Source of the DNA: Clostridium thailandense
GTDB taxonomy: Bacteria; Bacillota; Clostridia; Clostridiales; Clostridiaceae
Length of the DNA stretch: 44,628 nucleotides
Assembly (NCBI RefSeq): GCF_019207025.1
Contig: NZ_JAEEGC010000006.1
Location: 1-44,628, forward strand
Direction of reading: 5' to 3'
The position numbers and the translations under genes were made by a program. Positions 17,302 to 25,745 of the stretch are shown here, one piece after another (the stretch's first letter is position 1; the number at the start of each line of letters is the position of its first letter). The notes below the pieces were generated by a model that ran no database searches, was not told the DNA's origin, and saw nothing but the letters and a program-made list of their open reading frames with translations.

Positions 17302-18219
17302 TTAAAATATCTCTCTTGTTGTAGCCACTTCTTCAATTAAGAAATTTTTTTCTTTAATTAAACTTAAAATATACCTTCCATAGTCTACCTTTCTTAGAGG
17401 CTCCACTAAATTTATTAATTGTTCACTATTGATATAACCTTTTCTGTAAGCAATTTCTTCAATACAAGCAACATAAAGTCCTTGTCTTGTTTGAACGGCT
17501 TCAACAAAATTTGCTGCATTAAGAAGTCCATTCGGAGTACCAGTATCTAGCCAAGCCATACCCCTTCCAAATAGCTCTACTTTTAATTTTCTGATTTTTA
17601 GGTATTCATTATTAATCTCTGTAATTTCTAGTTCTCCTCTATCTGATGGTTTAACACTTTTCGCTATCTCTACTACATGGTTATCATAAAAATATAATCC
17701 TGGAACAGCATAATTGGACTTTGGATTTTTGGGTTTTTCCTCTATTGATACCACATTAAAAGTTTCATCAAATTCTACTACTCCGAAATCATTAGGATTA
17801 CTTACATGATATCCAAAAATAGTGGCTCCTTCAGTTCTATCTGCAGCTATTTGAAGTCTTTCTGAAAAACCATAACCATAGAAGATGTTATCTCCTAATA
17901 CTAATGTTACGTTATCTTGTCCAATGAATTCTTCTCCAATTATAAAAGCCTCCGCAAGACCTCTTGGTTTATCCTGTACTGCATACTGAATGCACAAGCC
18001 TAATTGTTCTCCACTACCTAAAAGCTCCTTGAAAGTGTCTAAATCTCTTCGTGTTGATATAATAAGTATGTCCCTTATTCCTGCAAGCATAAGAACAGAT
18101 AGCGGATAATAAATCATTGGTTTATCATATATAGGAACAATTTGTTTTGATATTGCTTTTGTCATTGGATACAGCCGTGTACCTGAACCTCCTGCAAGTA
18201 TAATGCCTTTTCTAACCAT
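17302..18219 (-). CDS. rfbA: Glucose-1-phosphate thymidylyltransferase
   Basis: 305 residues. It joins glucose-1-phosphate and dTTP to dTDP-glucose, the first step toward dTDP-rhamnose. The N-terminal [17 protein letters not shown] is the nucleotide-binding signature, [12 protein letters not shown] and LGDNIFYG follow, and [20 protein letters not shown] is typical for RmlA. It is slightly longer than the common 290 residues at the C-terminus. The start at 18219 has GGGGGA upstream and lies 17 bp after rfbB. Confidence 0.95.
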   Translation of the reverse strand: MVRKGIILAGGSGTRLYPMTKAISKQIVPIYDKPMIYYPLSVLMLAGIRDILIISTRRDLDTFKELLGSGEQLGLCIQYAVQDKPRGLAEAFIIGEEFIGQDNVTLVLGDNIFYGYGFSERLQIAADRTEGATIFGYHVSNPNDFGVVEFDETFNVVSIEEKPKNPKSNYAVPGLYFYDNHVVEIAKSVKPSDRGELEITEINNEYLKIRKLKVELFGRGMAWLDTGTPNGLLNAANFVEAVQTRQGLYVACIEEIAYRKGYINSEQLINLVEPLRKVDYGRYILSLIKEKNFLIEEVATTREIF

Positions 18220-18236
18220 TTTGTTTCCCCCATAGC

Positions 18237-19292
18237 TTATATAGATTCATACATTTTTTCATAATATTTTTGATATTCTCCAGAGGTTATATTCTTCATC
18301 CATCCTTTATTTTCTAAGTACCATTGAATAGTTTTATCTATACCTTCTTCAAAATTTGTTTCTGGATACCAATCTAGTTCATCTTTAATCTTAGCTGGAT
18401 CTATAGCATATCTTCTATCATGTCCTTTTCTGTCCTCTACATATTTTATTAATGACTCGCTTATAGAAGAGTCTATATTCTCCTTAAAATATGAAATTAT
18501 AGTTTTTACAATATGAATATTCGTTCTTTCATTATGTCCACCAATGTTATATACTTCTCCGAACTTACCATCATTTATAACCATATCTATAGCTTTACAA
18601 TGATCATCCACATAGATCCAGTCTCTTATATTTAAGCCATCGCCATAAATAGGAAGTAGCTTTTTATTTAAGCAATTGTTTATGATAAGCGGTATCAATT
18701 TTTCTGGAAATTGATATGGTCCATAGTTATTTGAACATCTTGTAATGTTTATAGGCATTTTATATGTATCATAGTAAGACTTAACAATTAAATCAGCTGA
18801 AGCCTTGCTAGCAGAATAAGGACTATGAGGGTTTACTGATGTAGATTCAATAAAATATCCGTTCTCCCCTAAAGATCCATACACTTCATCAGTAGAAACC
18901 TGAATATACTTTTTATCTTCTGTGAAGGTATCTCCAATTTTCCAATAGTTTTTAGCAACATTAAGAAGATTTACTGTACCTAAAACATTGGTCTTTATAA
19001 ATACTTCTGGTTCTTGTATACTCCTATCTACATGTGATTCAGCAGCAAAATTTACAATATAATCTATATTAAATTCTTCAAATAAATTTTCTACTGCATA
19101 TCTATCACATATATCTGCCTGTACAAAAATATAATTTGGATAGTTTTCTATAGTTTTAAGATTCTCTAAGTTTCCTGCATAAGTAAGTTTATCTAAATTT
19201 ATAATTTTTATATTATTGTATTTATTTAACATATAGATAATAAAGTTTGATCCTATGAATCCTGATCCACCAGTTACTAAATAGGTTTTCAA
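18237..19292 (-). CDS. rfbB: dTDP-glucose 4,6-dehydratase
   Basis: 351 residues. It converts dTDP-glucose to dTDP-4-dehydro-6-deoxy-glucose with a tightly bound NAD. It has the [10 protein letters not shown] nucleotide motif, [22 protein letters not shown] and [10 protein letters not shown] with the YxxxK catalytic pair, and [15 protein letters not shown], all standard for RmlB. The start codon is TTG, supported by AGGAGG 7 bases upstream. It begins 14 bp after the upstream LuxR-type gene, so the two are probably co-transcribed. Confidence 0.95.
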   Translation of the reverse strand: MKTYLVTGGSGFIGSNFIIYMLNKYNNIKIINLDKLTYAGNLENLKTIENYPNYIFVQADICDRYAVENLFEEFNIDYIVNFAAESHVDRSIQEPEVFIKTNVLGTVNLLNVAKNYWKIGDTFTEDKKYIQVSTDEVYGSLGENGYFIESTSVNPHSPYSASKASADLIVKSYYDTYKMPINITRCSNNYGPYQFPEKLIPLIINNCLNKKLLPIYGDGLNIRDWIYVDDHCKAIDMVINDGKFGEVYNIGGHNERTNIHIVKTIISYFKENIDSSISESLIKYVEDRKGHDRRYAIDPAKIKDELDWYPETNFEEGIDKTIQWYLENKGWMKNITSGEYQKYYEKMYESI

Positions 19293-19306
19293 TTTTATTC
19301 CTCCTT

Positions 19307-19933
19307 CTATTTATTTAACATTTCACATTTATTCACATATAGTGCAATCTCAGTTCTGTTGCTTAAATTTAGTTTGTTGAATATGTGATTAATATGCTTT
19401 TTTACTGTATGTTCTGTTATTAAAAATTTCTCTGCAATTTTTTTATTATTTTCTCCCTTAGCTACTTCCATCAATATTTGTTTTTCTCTAGCAGTTAATA
19501 CTTTTAAATCAGCTTTAAAATTTTCTTTTTCATTTATCATGTGGTCAACAAAGTAAGAATCATAGTATTTTTTACCAGTATATACCTGTTCTATAGCGTG
19601 CAGCATTTCTGTTTCACTAGAGTTACCTAATATGTATCCTTGAACTCCATTTTTCAATGCTTTCACAAAGATTTCGTTATCTCCGTAAAAATCTAATATT
19701 ATAAATTTAGCCGTTGAACCAGAATCTCTTATATCAGTAATTAAATTCAACTCTTCTTTGTTTCCCTTGCAAATATCTAACAGAACCACATCCGCTATAT
19801 TATTTTTTATTAAATTCACAGCTTCTTTCACCGTTTGACCAACGAACTGTATTAAAATATCTTTTTGCTTAGATATAATAGATGATATTCCTTCTCTTAT
19901 TAAAGAGTACTTTGATATAATTATGACTTTCAT
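19307..19933 (-). CDS. Atypical LuxR-type response regulator upstream of rfbB
   Basis: 208 residues: a receiver-like domain (about 1-125) and a LuxR/NarL helix-turn-helix (about 145-198; LTAREKQILMEVAKGENNKK and TEHTVKKHINHIFNKLN). The receiver is unusual. The acidic pair near the N-terminus is replaced (SKYSLIREG instead of DDHxLxREG), the conserved Thr/Ser after beta-4 is Asp (about 81) and the conserved Lys is Gly (about 103); only the central Asp (about 53, LLDICKG) remains. Normal phosphorylation is unlikely, so it may be controlled by its level or by a ligand. It is the first gene of the rfb block and lies 132 bp after galU without a clear terminator. It probably regulates polysaccharide genes (inferred from position). 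Confidence 0.85.
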   Translation of the reverse strand: MKVIIISKYSLIREGISSIISKQKDILIQFVGQTVKEAVNLIKNNIADVVLLDICKGNKEELNLITDIRDSGSTAKFIILDFYGDNEIFVKALKNGVQGYILGNSSETEMLHAIEQVYTGKKYYDSYFVDHMINEKENFKADLKVLTAREKQILMEVAKGENNKKIAEKFLITEHTVKKHINHIFNKLNLSNRTEIALYVNKCEMLNK

Positions 19934-20065
19934 AAAGCTTCACATTCCCTTTTCTATTCTGTTTATTACCTAATAAGATAAACATTTTAACCTACTTCTT
20001 ATTATTTTTTGCATCTAAAGTTCTATTTGTGACTTCGCAGAAACCTAACACGAAAATAGACTGCT

Positions 20066-21001
20066 TTAATCTGTAATAGAGGCTTCCTTTATAATTAAAT
20101 CTTCTTCACTATAAAATTTTTCTCTATCATTCAAGTTACTAGCTTTAAACCTTGAAAGATATGACATAAGCTCATCTCTCAAATCCTTACGTTTCAAAGC
20201 ATACTCTATATTAGCTTGTAAAAACCCAAACTTATCTCCAACATCATATCTAGTTCCTTCAAAACTGTAAGAATACATAGCTTCTTGTGATGATAATTTT
20301 TTTAATGCATCTGTAAGCTGTATTTCTCCCCCTTTTCCTGGTTCAGTTTCTTCTAATATTTCAAATATTTTAGGAGTTATTATATATCTTCCTAGAATAG
20401 CTATATTTGATGGAGCTTCTTCTATCTTAGGTTTCTCAACTAGATCTTTTACCTTATAAACTCTATCCTCAATATTTATGCCTTTTACAATACCATACTT
20501 TGATACTTGTGATTCATGCACTGGCTGTACTCCTAATATGGATGTTTTGTATTCATTAAAACAATCTATTAATTGTTTTAAACAAGGTACTTCGCTATCT
20601 ACTATATCGTCTCCAAGCATGACCGCAAAAGGCTCGTCTCCTACAAAGGTTTTAGCACGGCTTACAGCATGTCCTAATCCTCTTGGTTCTTTTTGTCTTA
20701 TAAAGTGAATATCTGCTAAGTTTGATATACTTTGAATCATTTGTAATAATTCTTTTTTATTATTATTTTGTAGTTGATCTTCAAGCTCTACTGATTTATC
20801 AAAGTGATCTTCAATAGCTCTTTTATTTCTGCCAGTTATTATTAATATTTCCTCTATACCTGATGCCACCGCTTCCTCAATTATGTATTGAATAGTAGGT
20901 TTATCTACTATTGGCAGCATTTCTTTAGGCTGAGCCTTGGTTGCTGGTAAAAACCTTGTACCCAGTCCAGCAGCTGGAATTATTGCTTTTTTTACTTTCA
21001 T
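20066..21001 (-). CDS. galU: UTP-glucose-1-phosphate uridylyltransferase
   Basis: About 311 residues. It makes UDP-glucose from glucose-1-phosphate and UTP for polysaccharide synthesis. KKAIIPAAGLGTRFLPATKA is the nucleotide-binding signature, followed by MLPIVDKPTIQYIIEEAV, FIRQKEPRGLGHAV, VMLGDDIVDSEVPC and LVEKPKIEEAPSN, all typical for GalU. The frame stays open to an ATG at 21025, but the ATG at 21001 has AGAGGA about 10 bases upstream, matches the family N-terminus (MKVKKAIIPAAG) and is preferred. It is the first gene downstream of the palindromic operator at 21273-21290. Confidence 0.93.
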   Translation of the reverse strand: MKVKKAIIPAAGLGTRFLPATKAQPKEMLPIVDKPTIQYIIEEAVASGIEEILIITGRNKRAIEDHFDKSVELEDQLQNNNKKELLQMIQSISNLADIHFIRQKEPRGLGHAVSRAKTFVGDEPFAVMLGDDIVDSEVPCLKQLIDCFNEYKTSILGVQPVHESQVSKYGIVKGINIEDRVYKVKDLVEKPKIEEAPSNIAILGRYIITPKIFEILEETEPGKGGEIQLTDALKKLSSQEAMYSYSFEGTRYDVGDKFGFLQANIEYALKRKDLRDELMSYLSRFKASNLNDREKFYSEEDLIIKEASITD

Positions 21002-21225
21002 CCCTATTACTTCCTCTTTATTCATATAAAAATTGCTCAGGAATCTACATTTTAAACTGAAAAGCCTTATATAGTGACTTAATTTAGTTATTGTTCAAAC
21101 TATATCTTTTACATCTTTACTCAATAACTGCTTATCATTAATTTTATAATTATTACATGTTTACAATTTTACCATGTGATTGAATTTTTACCATTACACT
21201 ACAATTCCATTTTTAATACATTTGT

Positions 21226-21290
21226 ATAATAGCCCGTATAATCTACTCATACTGTTTTGATATTACATCTATATACTACCTAGGTAGTAT
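21226..21290 (-). promoter_or_regulatory. Putative activator-dependent promoter and palindromic operator of the galU unit
   Basis: A perfect 18-bp palindrome ATACTACCTAGGTAGTAT (21273-21290) lies 53 bp (centre to centre) upstream of a minus-strand TATTAT box (21231-21226). The hexamer 17 bp upstream of that box is CAGTAT, not a -35 consensus. Spacing and flanks are conserved at 3160-3224 before the wzz unit. A LuxR-family dimer bound near -60 would fit; the start site is not known. The transcript would carry a leader of about 220 nt. Confidence 0.6.
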
Positions 21291-21384
21291 TTTCAATCAG
21301 AATTTTTAATTAATAACTGGTATAGATATATTTTTCTTTGAGAAATAAAAATATCAATGGATAATAAACCCTCATGCAAATAAA

Positions 21385-21429
21385 AAAGGTATATATAATG
21401 ACTAAATATTAATCATCATATATACCTTT
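21385..21429 (-). terminator. Terminator of the riboswitch-controlled LuxR gene
   Basis: On the minus strand a 12-bp stem (AAAGGTATATAT pairing with ATATATACCTTT, at 21429-21418 and 21396-21385, plus further inner pairs) is followed by a T-rich stretch. It lies about 34 bp beyond the small open frame that follows the LuxR gene. Confidence 0.7.
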
Positions 21430-21462
21430 ACTTTAAAATATTTGAAGTATATATTTTTATTA

Positions 21463-21561
21463 TTACTTGCTACTAATAGCCTCTCCTTTTCTATCTGTTA
21501 GATCTATGATAATAGTTTCACGATTACTGCTAAATAGAACTTTTCTTTTACTATGATGCAT
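21463..21561 (-). CDS. Possible 32-residue small protein coupled to the LuxR gene
   Basis: A short frame begins at an ATG that overlaps the last codons of the LuxR-type gene in another frame and ends at TAA 21463, before the terminator. The product would be basic at its start (MHHSKRKVLFSSN) and end DLTDRKGEAISSK. GGAG lies about 12 bases upstream of the ATG, slightly far. It matches nothing I recognise. It could be a translated sORF or just the 3' untranslated region. Confidence 0.3.
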   Translation of the reverse strand: MHHSKRKVLFSSNRETIIIDLTDRKGEAISSK

Positions 21562-22186
21562 TTTCTCTGATAACTCCACACTTATTAGCATACAATGCTA
21601 CCTGTGTTCTATCGCTCAGGTTAAGTTTTTCGAATATATGATTGACATGCTTTTTAACTGTGTTCTCAGAAATATAAAACTTATGTGATATTTCACGATT
21701 ACTCATGCCTTTTCCTATTTCACATAAAATTTCTCTTTCCCGTGGAGTAAGCTGTGTAAAATCTTCAACCTTAGTACTACTCTCATTAATCATACTATCT
21801 ATGAAGAAGGAATCATAATATTTCTTACCTTTATACACCTGATCAATTACATATAGTATTTCCATTTCAGTTGATTTTCCTAATATGTACCCATCTACAT
21901 TACATTTTATTGCTCTTACAAAGAGTTCTTTGTCACCTTGAAAATCTACTATTATAAACTTAGTTCTCATCACTTGATCTTTTATTTCTTTAATTAGATT
22001 TAACTCATCTTGGTTATATTTATGCAAATGAAAAAATACAATATCAATATATTCCTCTCTAATTAAATCAACTGCTTCCATTATTGTTTCCGTATCAAGC
22101 TTTAACTTCATATAGCTACATCTTGTAGCTATTGAACATAGTCCTTCTCTTATTAGTGTATAATTTGAAATAATAATTGAATTCAT
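21551..22186 (-). CDS. Atypical LuxR-type regulator controlled by a c-di-GMP-II riboswitch
   Basis: About 211 residues, a paralogue of the 19307 regulator. A receiver-like domain (1-125) precedes a LuxR/NarL DNA-binding domain (about 148-200; LTPREREILCEIGKGMSNRE, SENTVKKHVNHIFEKLNLSD). It lacks the phosphorylation machinery: the acidic pair is absent (SNYTLIREG), the phospho-acceptor Asp is His (about 53, VFFHLHKYN), the Thr position is Asp (about 81) and the Lys position is Gly (about 103). Control is therefore probably transcriptional, through the riboswitch in its leader. The ATG at 22186 has GGGGTGG 5 bases upstream and is preferred over GTG 22195. Likely target: palindromic operators at 21273 and 3207 (inferred). 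Confidence 0.85.
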   Translation of the reverse strand: MNSIIISNYTLIREGLCSIATRCSYMKLKLDTETIMEAVDLIREEYIDIVFFHLHKYNQDELNLIKEIKDQVMRTKFIIVDFQGDKELFVRAIKCNVDGYILGKSTEMEILYVIDQVYKGKKYYDSFFIDSMINESSTKVEDFTQLTPREREILCEIGKGMSNREISHKFYISENTVKKHVNHIFEKLNLSDRTQVALYANKCGVIRENAS

Positions 22187-22257
22187 AAAAACCACCCCAA
22201 TAATCCTAATATCTTATGTTTTTTATTTTATAAACAAAAAACTTCCAAAAATTATAA

Positions 22258-22336
22258 TCATTGGCCGGTTGCACTATTAGCTCCCTAAACTCCAAGTGCC
22301 CAAATACAGAATTTAGTTCCATGCCTCCGTAATTAT
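22258..22336 (-). ncRNA. c-di-GMP-II riboswitch
   Basis: The minus strand carries the core of the class II cyclic di-GMP aptamer. TTTGGGCACTTG is followed by a small hairpin (AGTT...AGCT) and AATAGTGCAACCGGCC, closely matching the known clostridial core TTGGGCACTTG...TAGTAGTGCAACCG. GCACT pairs with AGTGC, and an upstream ACGG can form the pseudoknot with CCG. Between the aptamer and the LuxR start codon lies an AT-rich stretch with CCAA...TTGG and T-runs that may act as the expression platform, but no strong terminator stem is obvious, so whether ligand turns expression on or off is not decided. Ends are approximate. Confidence 0.85.
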
Positions 22337-22503
22337 TCTACTCTTTTTTCCATAAAACTCATCCTCTAAATATTATTAAACATATGACAATAATTACACT
22401 AAGGTATATTATTAGTATTACTTTAGGTTTATTTATTCTCATACAGTAGAATATGAAATAAACAAATATATATACCCTTTCTATAATTTGTAATAAAATA
22501 TTT

Positions 22504-23067
22504 TTAATACTTTTGGGAAAATCTTTTTCCATTAGACTTTATCTTCAACTTATAGTAGAGAAAGTAAAACACTACCATACCTAAAATACTTCCCAGAAAG
22601 TCTATCAATACATCACTAACAAGTGAAGTTCGTCCTGGTATAAATGACTGATAAAACTCATCCAATACAGCATAAAGCAGGCATATGAACATAATGTAGG
22701 TTAAAGCTCCTTTTCCCCTTATATTGAAAGAAAACAATATACTACTTACTAATATAGCTAATACTAGATACTCAAATGCATGGGCATTCTTTCTTAAAAA
22801 TTTATTTAAAATTTCTTCTTTATCTGTATTTTTTAATTTAATCAAACCTTCTTGATTGAAAATTTTGCTTTCGGTTAACTTTTCGTCTTGCGTTTTTGAA
22901 ACTTGCACTATATTCTTATATTGTTTAACTATCTTATTGCACTGTGTTTTTATATCATTTAAAAGCTTATGGCTTCTTGCCTCAGATATATTTGCATCAT
23001 TAGACGAATTGTAAAATATAAAACATATCCAAAATATGCTCAAAAGAATGCATATATTTTTTTTCAA
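22504..23067 (-). CDS. VanZ-family membrane protein
   Basis: 187 residues. An N-terminal membrane segment (CILLSIFWICFIFYNSS, the typical FYxSS start of VanZ) is followed by a charged linker (about 30-90) and then FLRKNAHAFEYLVLAILVSS, YAVLDEFYQSFIPGRTSLVSDVLID and a last membrane segment, all VanZ signatures. VanZ proteins are linked to teicoplanin resistance in enterococci, but most homologues have no known role. The start is TTG with GGGGG 9 bases upstream; an ATG just before it is followed at once by an in-frame stop (ATGAATTGA). It has its own promoter and stands apart from the riboswitch unit. Confidence 0.85.
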   Translation of the reverse strand: MKKNICILLSIFWICFIFYNSSNDANISEARSHKLLNDIKTQCNKIVKQYKNIVQVSKTQDEKLTESKIFNQEGLIKLKNTDKEEILNKFLRKNAHAFEYLVLAILVSSILFSFNIRGKGALTYIMFICLLYAVLDEFYQSFIPGRTSLVSDVLIDFLGSILGMVVFYFLYYKLKIKSNGKRFSQKY

Positions 23068-23124
23068 TTCATTCTGCCCCCAAGTCTATATCTTAATTAG
23101 TAATTTTTTCATCATAATATTAAA

Positions 23125-23133
23125 ATTATAGCA
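23125..23133 (-). promoter_or_regulatory. Extended -10 promoter of the VanZ-family gene
   Basis: TGCTATAAT on the minus strand is an extended -10 element about 60 bp before the TTG start. No strong -35 is visible at the right distance, which is tolerated for extended -10 promoters. Confidence 0.45.
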
Positions 23134-23240
23134 CACACAAAGTTAACATTCTACCATTTATTCACTAATATTCAAAATTATTTTTTTATATCCTATTTAT
23201 AGCTTTAGATATTTGTAATATTTCTTCAAAATAATAGTAA

Positions 23241-23782
23241 TATAGTTATTTATTTTTAAAAACTATTGCAAGTACAGAAGAACATTTTCATAGAGTTAAA
23301 GAACTTTCAATCAGGCTCGCTCATCACATAGGGTTATCTAATAGTGAAGTCGAAAAATTGGGATTGCTTGCAATGCTTCACGATATAGGTAAAGCAGCTA
23401 TACCCGATGATGTTTTGGAAAAGCCTGGTTCACTGAATAGTGAAGAATGGTCTTTGATGAAACAACATTGTGAAATAGGATATAGAATCGCAGTCGCAAC
23501 TCCTGAAATAGCTCCTATAGCAAATTTCATTTTATACCATCATGAACACTGGGATGGAAGTGTATATCCTTTTGGCTTGAAGAAAGATGAGATACCTAAG
23601 TTATCACGTATATTTTCTATAATAGATGCTTATGATGTTATGATCTACAGCAGGCCTTATCGGTAAATGATGCAATTGAAGAAATAAAAAGGTGTTCAGG
23701 CTCTCAATTTGATCCAAGTATTTGGGAATTTTTTACAAGCATGCTGCTAAATGAGTATAAACAAAAAAATTGCAACTTTTAG
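23241..23782 (+). pseudogene. Broken HD-GYP domain gene (c-di-GMP phosphodiesterase type)
   Basis: An open frame from 23241 to 23668 encodes most of an HD-GYP domain: STEEHFHRVKELSIRLAHHI, LAMLHDIGKAAIPDDVL (the HD motif), MKQHCEIGYRIA, YHHEHWDGSVYPFGL (the GYP motif is VYP) and IIDAYDVM. There is no start codon or N-terminal sensory part; an in-frame TAA stands at 23238. After RPYR the frame stops at 23668, but the second frame continues ALSVNDAIEEIKRCSGSQFD to TAG 23782. The break fits loss of one copy of a 13-bp tandem repeat CAGGCCTTATCGG, since two copies would restore RPYRQALSV. The intact domain would hydrolyse c-di-GMP; this copy is probably inactive. Confidence 0.8.
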
Positions 23783-23800
23783 TTATAGAATTAGAAACTA

Positions 23801-23884
23801 GAAAGTTGAGCTATACCTCAAATATGTTCACCTTCTAAGCAAGTGAAAGCATATACCTGAGTTTAAGTCAACTTTCGTTTTTAA
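23801..23884 (+). terminator. Long hairpin with T-run after the HD-GYP remnant
   Basis: GAAAGTTGA (23801-23809) pairs perfectly with TCAACTTTC (23868-23876), with imperfect inner pairing, and is followed by GTTTTTA. The loop is long for an intrinsic terminator, so it may be a repeat-derived hairpin reused as terminator. Confidence 0.5.
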
Positions 23885-23957
23885 TCCTACAACTAAAAAT
23901 TTTTTGCCTTTTTCTTTGTATTTTTAACAACTTTATTCTAAACTTACATAATAATAG

Positions 23958-24000
23958 CCCTCTTAAGAATTTTACAGTTTTATTTAATCTCTTAAGAGGG
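23958..24000. terminator. Inverted repeat, possible permease terminator
   Basis: An 11-bp perfect stem CCCTCTTAAGA (23958-23968) with TCTTAAGAGGG (23990-24000) lies downstream of the permease stop. T-tracts are weak on both strands, so efficiency is uncertain. Confidence 0.5.
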
Positions 24001-24130
24001 TAATTATTTTATCTACTTAGCACTCTGAAAATCTCCATTTTTAGTATCGTCGTTCTTAGTTTTATGTTTAAAATCTTAATTCTCAAAATCACACTTCATA
24101 AGAGAAACCAATTTAATTTTATAACATTTT

Positions 24131-25540
24131 TTAAACATTATCCGATATTCCATTTGAATGTTTATCTTTATTATTCAATGTACTATGTCTAATTCCATAT
24201 AAGAAATAAATTAAAACACCAATTACAGTCCATATAGCAAACCTAATCCAAGTAACTCCTGGTAAACTGTACATAAGATAAAAGCAAAATAATACTGTTA
24301 ACACTGGCGTGACGGGAACTCCAGGGCATTTAAATTTTCTTTCAGCATCAGGCATGGTTTTTCTTAATACAATAACGCCTACAGATACAATTATGAATGC
24401 CGATAAAGTTCCTATATTACATAAATCCATAAGCACAGTCAATGGCAACAATCCGCCTATAAGAGCTGTCAAAGCACCTGTAATTACAGTACATGCTGCT
24501 GGAGTACCATGCTTTTTTGATATAGCTGCAAAAGATTTTGGTAATAATCCATCTCTAGACATTACCATAAATATTCTAACCTGACCATACACTGTTACAA
24601 GCAAAGTCGAAATCATTCCTATGACAGCTCCTACACCAACTAATGCAGACCCCCAATTAATTCCTATTCTTGACAATGCTGCTGGTAGTGCGTTATTTAC
24701 ATCTATTTCTTTAAATGGAACCATCCCTGTAAGTATAAACGAAACAGAAACATAAAGTACAATAATCACCCCTAAGCAAATAGTTAGCCCTAATGGAATG
24801 TCTCTCTTAGGATTAATCGTTTCTTCTGCTGCAGTAGAAACAGCATCAAAGCCTATGTATGCGAAAAATATAATAGCAGCAGCTGACATTATTCCTTTAG
24901 TTCCATAGGGTGCGAATGGATGATAGTTAGCGGGATTTATATGAGTTACTCCAAGAAATATGAATACGATTATTACAGATACCTTTATGATAACTATAAT
25001 ATTATTTACTTTTGCACTTTCAGATACCCCCAAATAAAGCAACCAGGTTATAAAAGCAACAACGAGAATAGCTGGCAAATCCATCATCCCCCCAACAAGT
25101 GGAGTTTTTATTATCATTTCAGGAAGGTGTATTTTATAAGCGTCTAAAACCCCTATAAAAGCTGCTGACCATCCAGAAGCAACTGCTGCTGCGACAACAA
25201 GATATTCAAGTATTAAGTTCCAACCAATAAGCCAAGCTACAATTTCGCCAAAAGCAACATATGCATATGAATAAGTGCTTCCGGATACCGGAAACATCGT
25301 TGCAAGTTCTGCATAAGTAAGAGCACAAAGAGCACTTGTTATTGCTGCTACTACGTACGACATTGTAACTGCTGGACCTGCCATTTGTGAGCCTTGCCCC
25401 GTGGCCACAAATATACCGGTTCCTATTACTGATCCAATTCCAAGTGCTGCTATATCAAATGCTGTCAGCTTTCTTTTTAGACCGCTCCCCTCTGTTGACT
25501 CTTTAAAGTCTTGAACAGTCCTTTTTCTAAATAAATTCAT
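24131..25540 (-). CDS. APC-family amino acid permease (YhdG/CAT-like)
   Basis: 469 residues with about 12 membrane segments. KRKLTAFDIAALGIGSVIGT, then GTGIFVATGQGSQMAGPAV and SALCALTYAELATMFPVSGS are hallmarks of the cationic amino acid transporter branch of the APC superfamily (SLC7-like, similar to Bacillus YhdG). It follows ord by 205 bp, in the same direction as the ornithine genes. Ornithine, arginine or alanine are plausible substrates by position; other ornithine clusters often carry an NhaC-type antiporter instead. AGGGGGA precedes the ATG. A TTGACT without a good -10 precedes it, so separate transcription is possible. Confidence 0.87.
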   Translation of the reverse strand: MNLFRKRTVQDFKESTEGSGLKRKLTAFDIAALGIGSVIGTGIFVATGQGSQMAGPAVTMSYVVAAITSALCALTYAELATMFPVSGSTYSYAYVAFGEIVAWLIGWNLILEYLVVAAAVASGWSAAFIGVLDAYKIHLPEMIIKTPLVGGMMDLPAILVVAFITWLLYLGVSESAKVNNIIVIIKVSVIIVFIFLGVTHINPANYHPFAPYGTKGIMSAAAIIFFAYIGFDAVSTAAEETINPKRDIPLGLTICLGVIIVLYVSVSFILTGMVPFKEIDVNNALPAALSRIGINWGSALVGVGAVIGMISTLLVTVYGQVRIFMVMSRDGLLPKSFAAISKKHGTPAACTVITGALTALIGGLLPLTVLMDLCNIGTLSAFIIVSVGVIVLRKTMPDAERKFKCPGVPVTPVLTVLFCFYLMYSLPGVTWIRFAIWTVIGVLIYFLYGIRHSTLNNKDKHSNGISDNV

Positions 25541-25745
25541 AAAGAAATCCCCCTTAATTTTTTAGGCTTTTATTTATTAAAATTTTGGGCAGTCAAGCAT
25601 TAAAATTGATTTTATGTGCTAATTTATGAGTCAGGAATACATATTATTAAACTCTTAGCGTATAAAACTAGCAGAATTATTGGTTTAATGCATATATCAC
25701 AGCTTATAGTACTATATAGTTGGAACTATAATTTTACTCAACTAG

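Larger units (their letters stand above)
23783..24130. other. Intergenic region with two hairpins, no gene seen
   Basis: This stretch lies between the broken HD-GYP gene (+) and the permease gene (-). It contains two terminator-like inverted repeats, listed separately, and no convincing coding sequence. Confidence 0.5.

Noticed and set aside
19934..20065. A possible second copy of the palindromic operator before the 19307 LuxR gene (TTATTACCTAATAA)
   Set aside because: It shares only ACCTA with the operator and lacks the flanking homology and spaced TATTAT box.
21060..21115. A weak LuxR-tail-like stretch (ACTTAATTTAGTTATTGTTCAA) upstream of galU
   Set aside because: Similarity to the LuxR 3' end is limited and needs gaps; in AT-rich DNA it could be chance, unlike the scars at 2971 and 7680.
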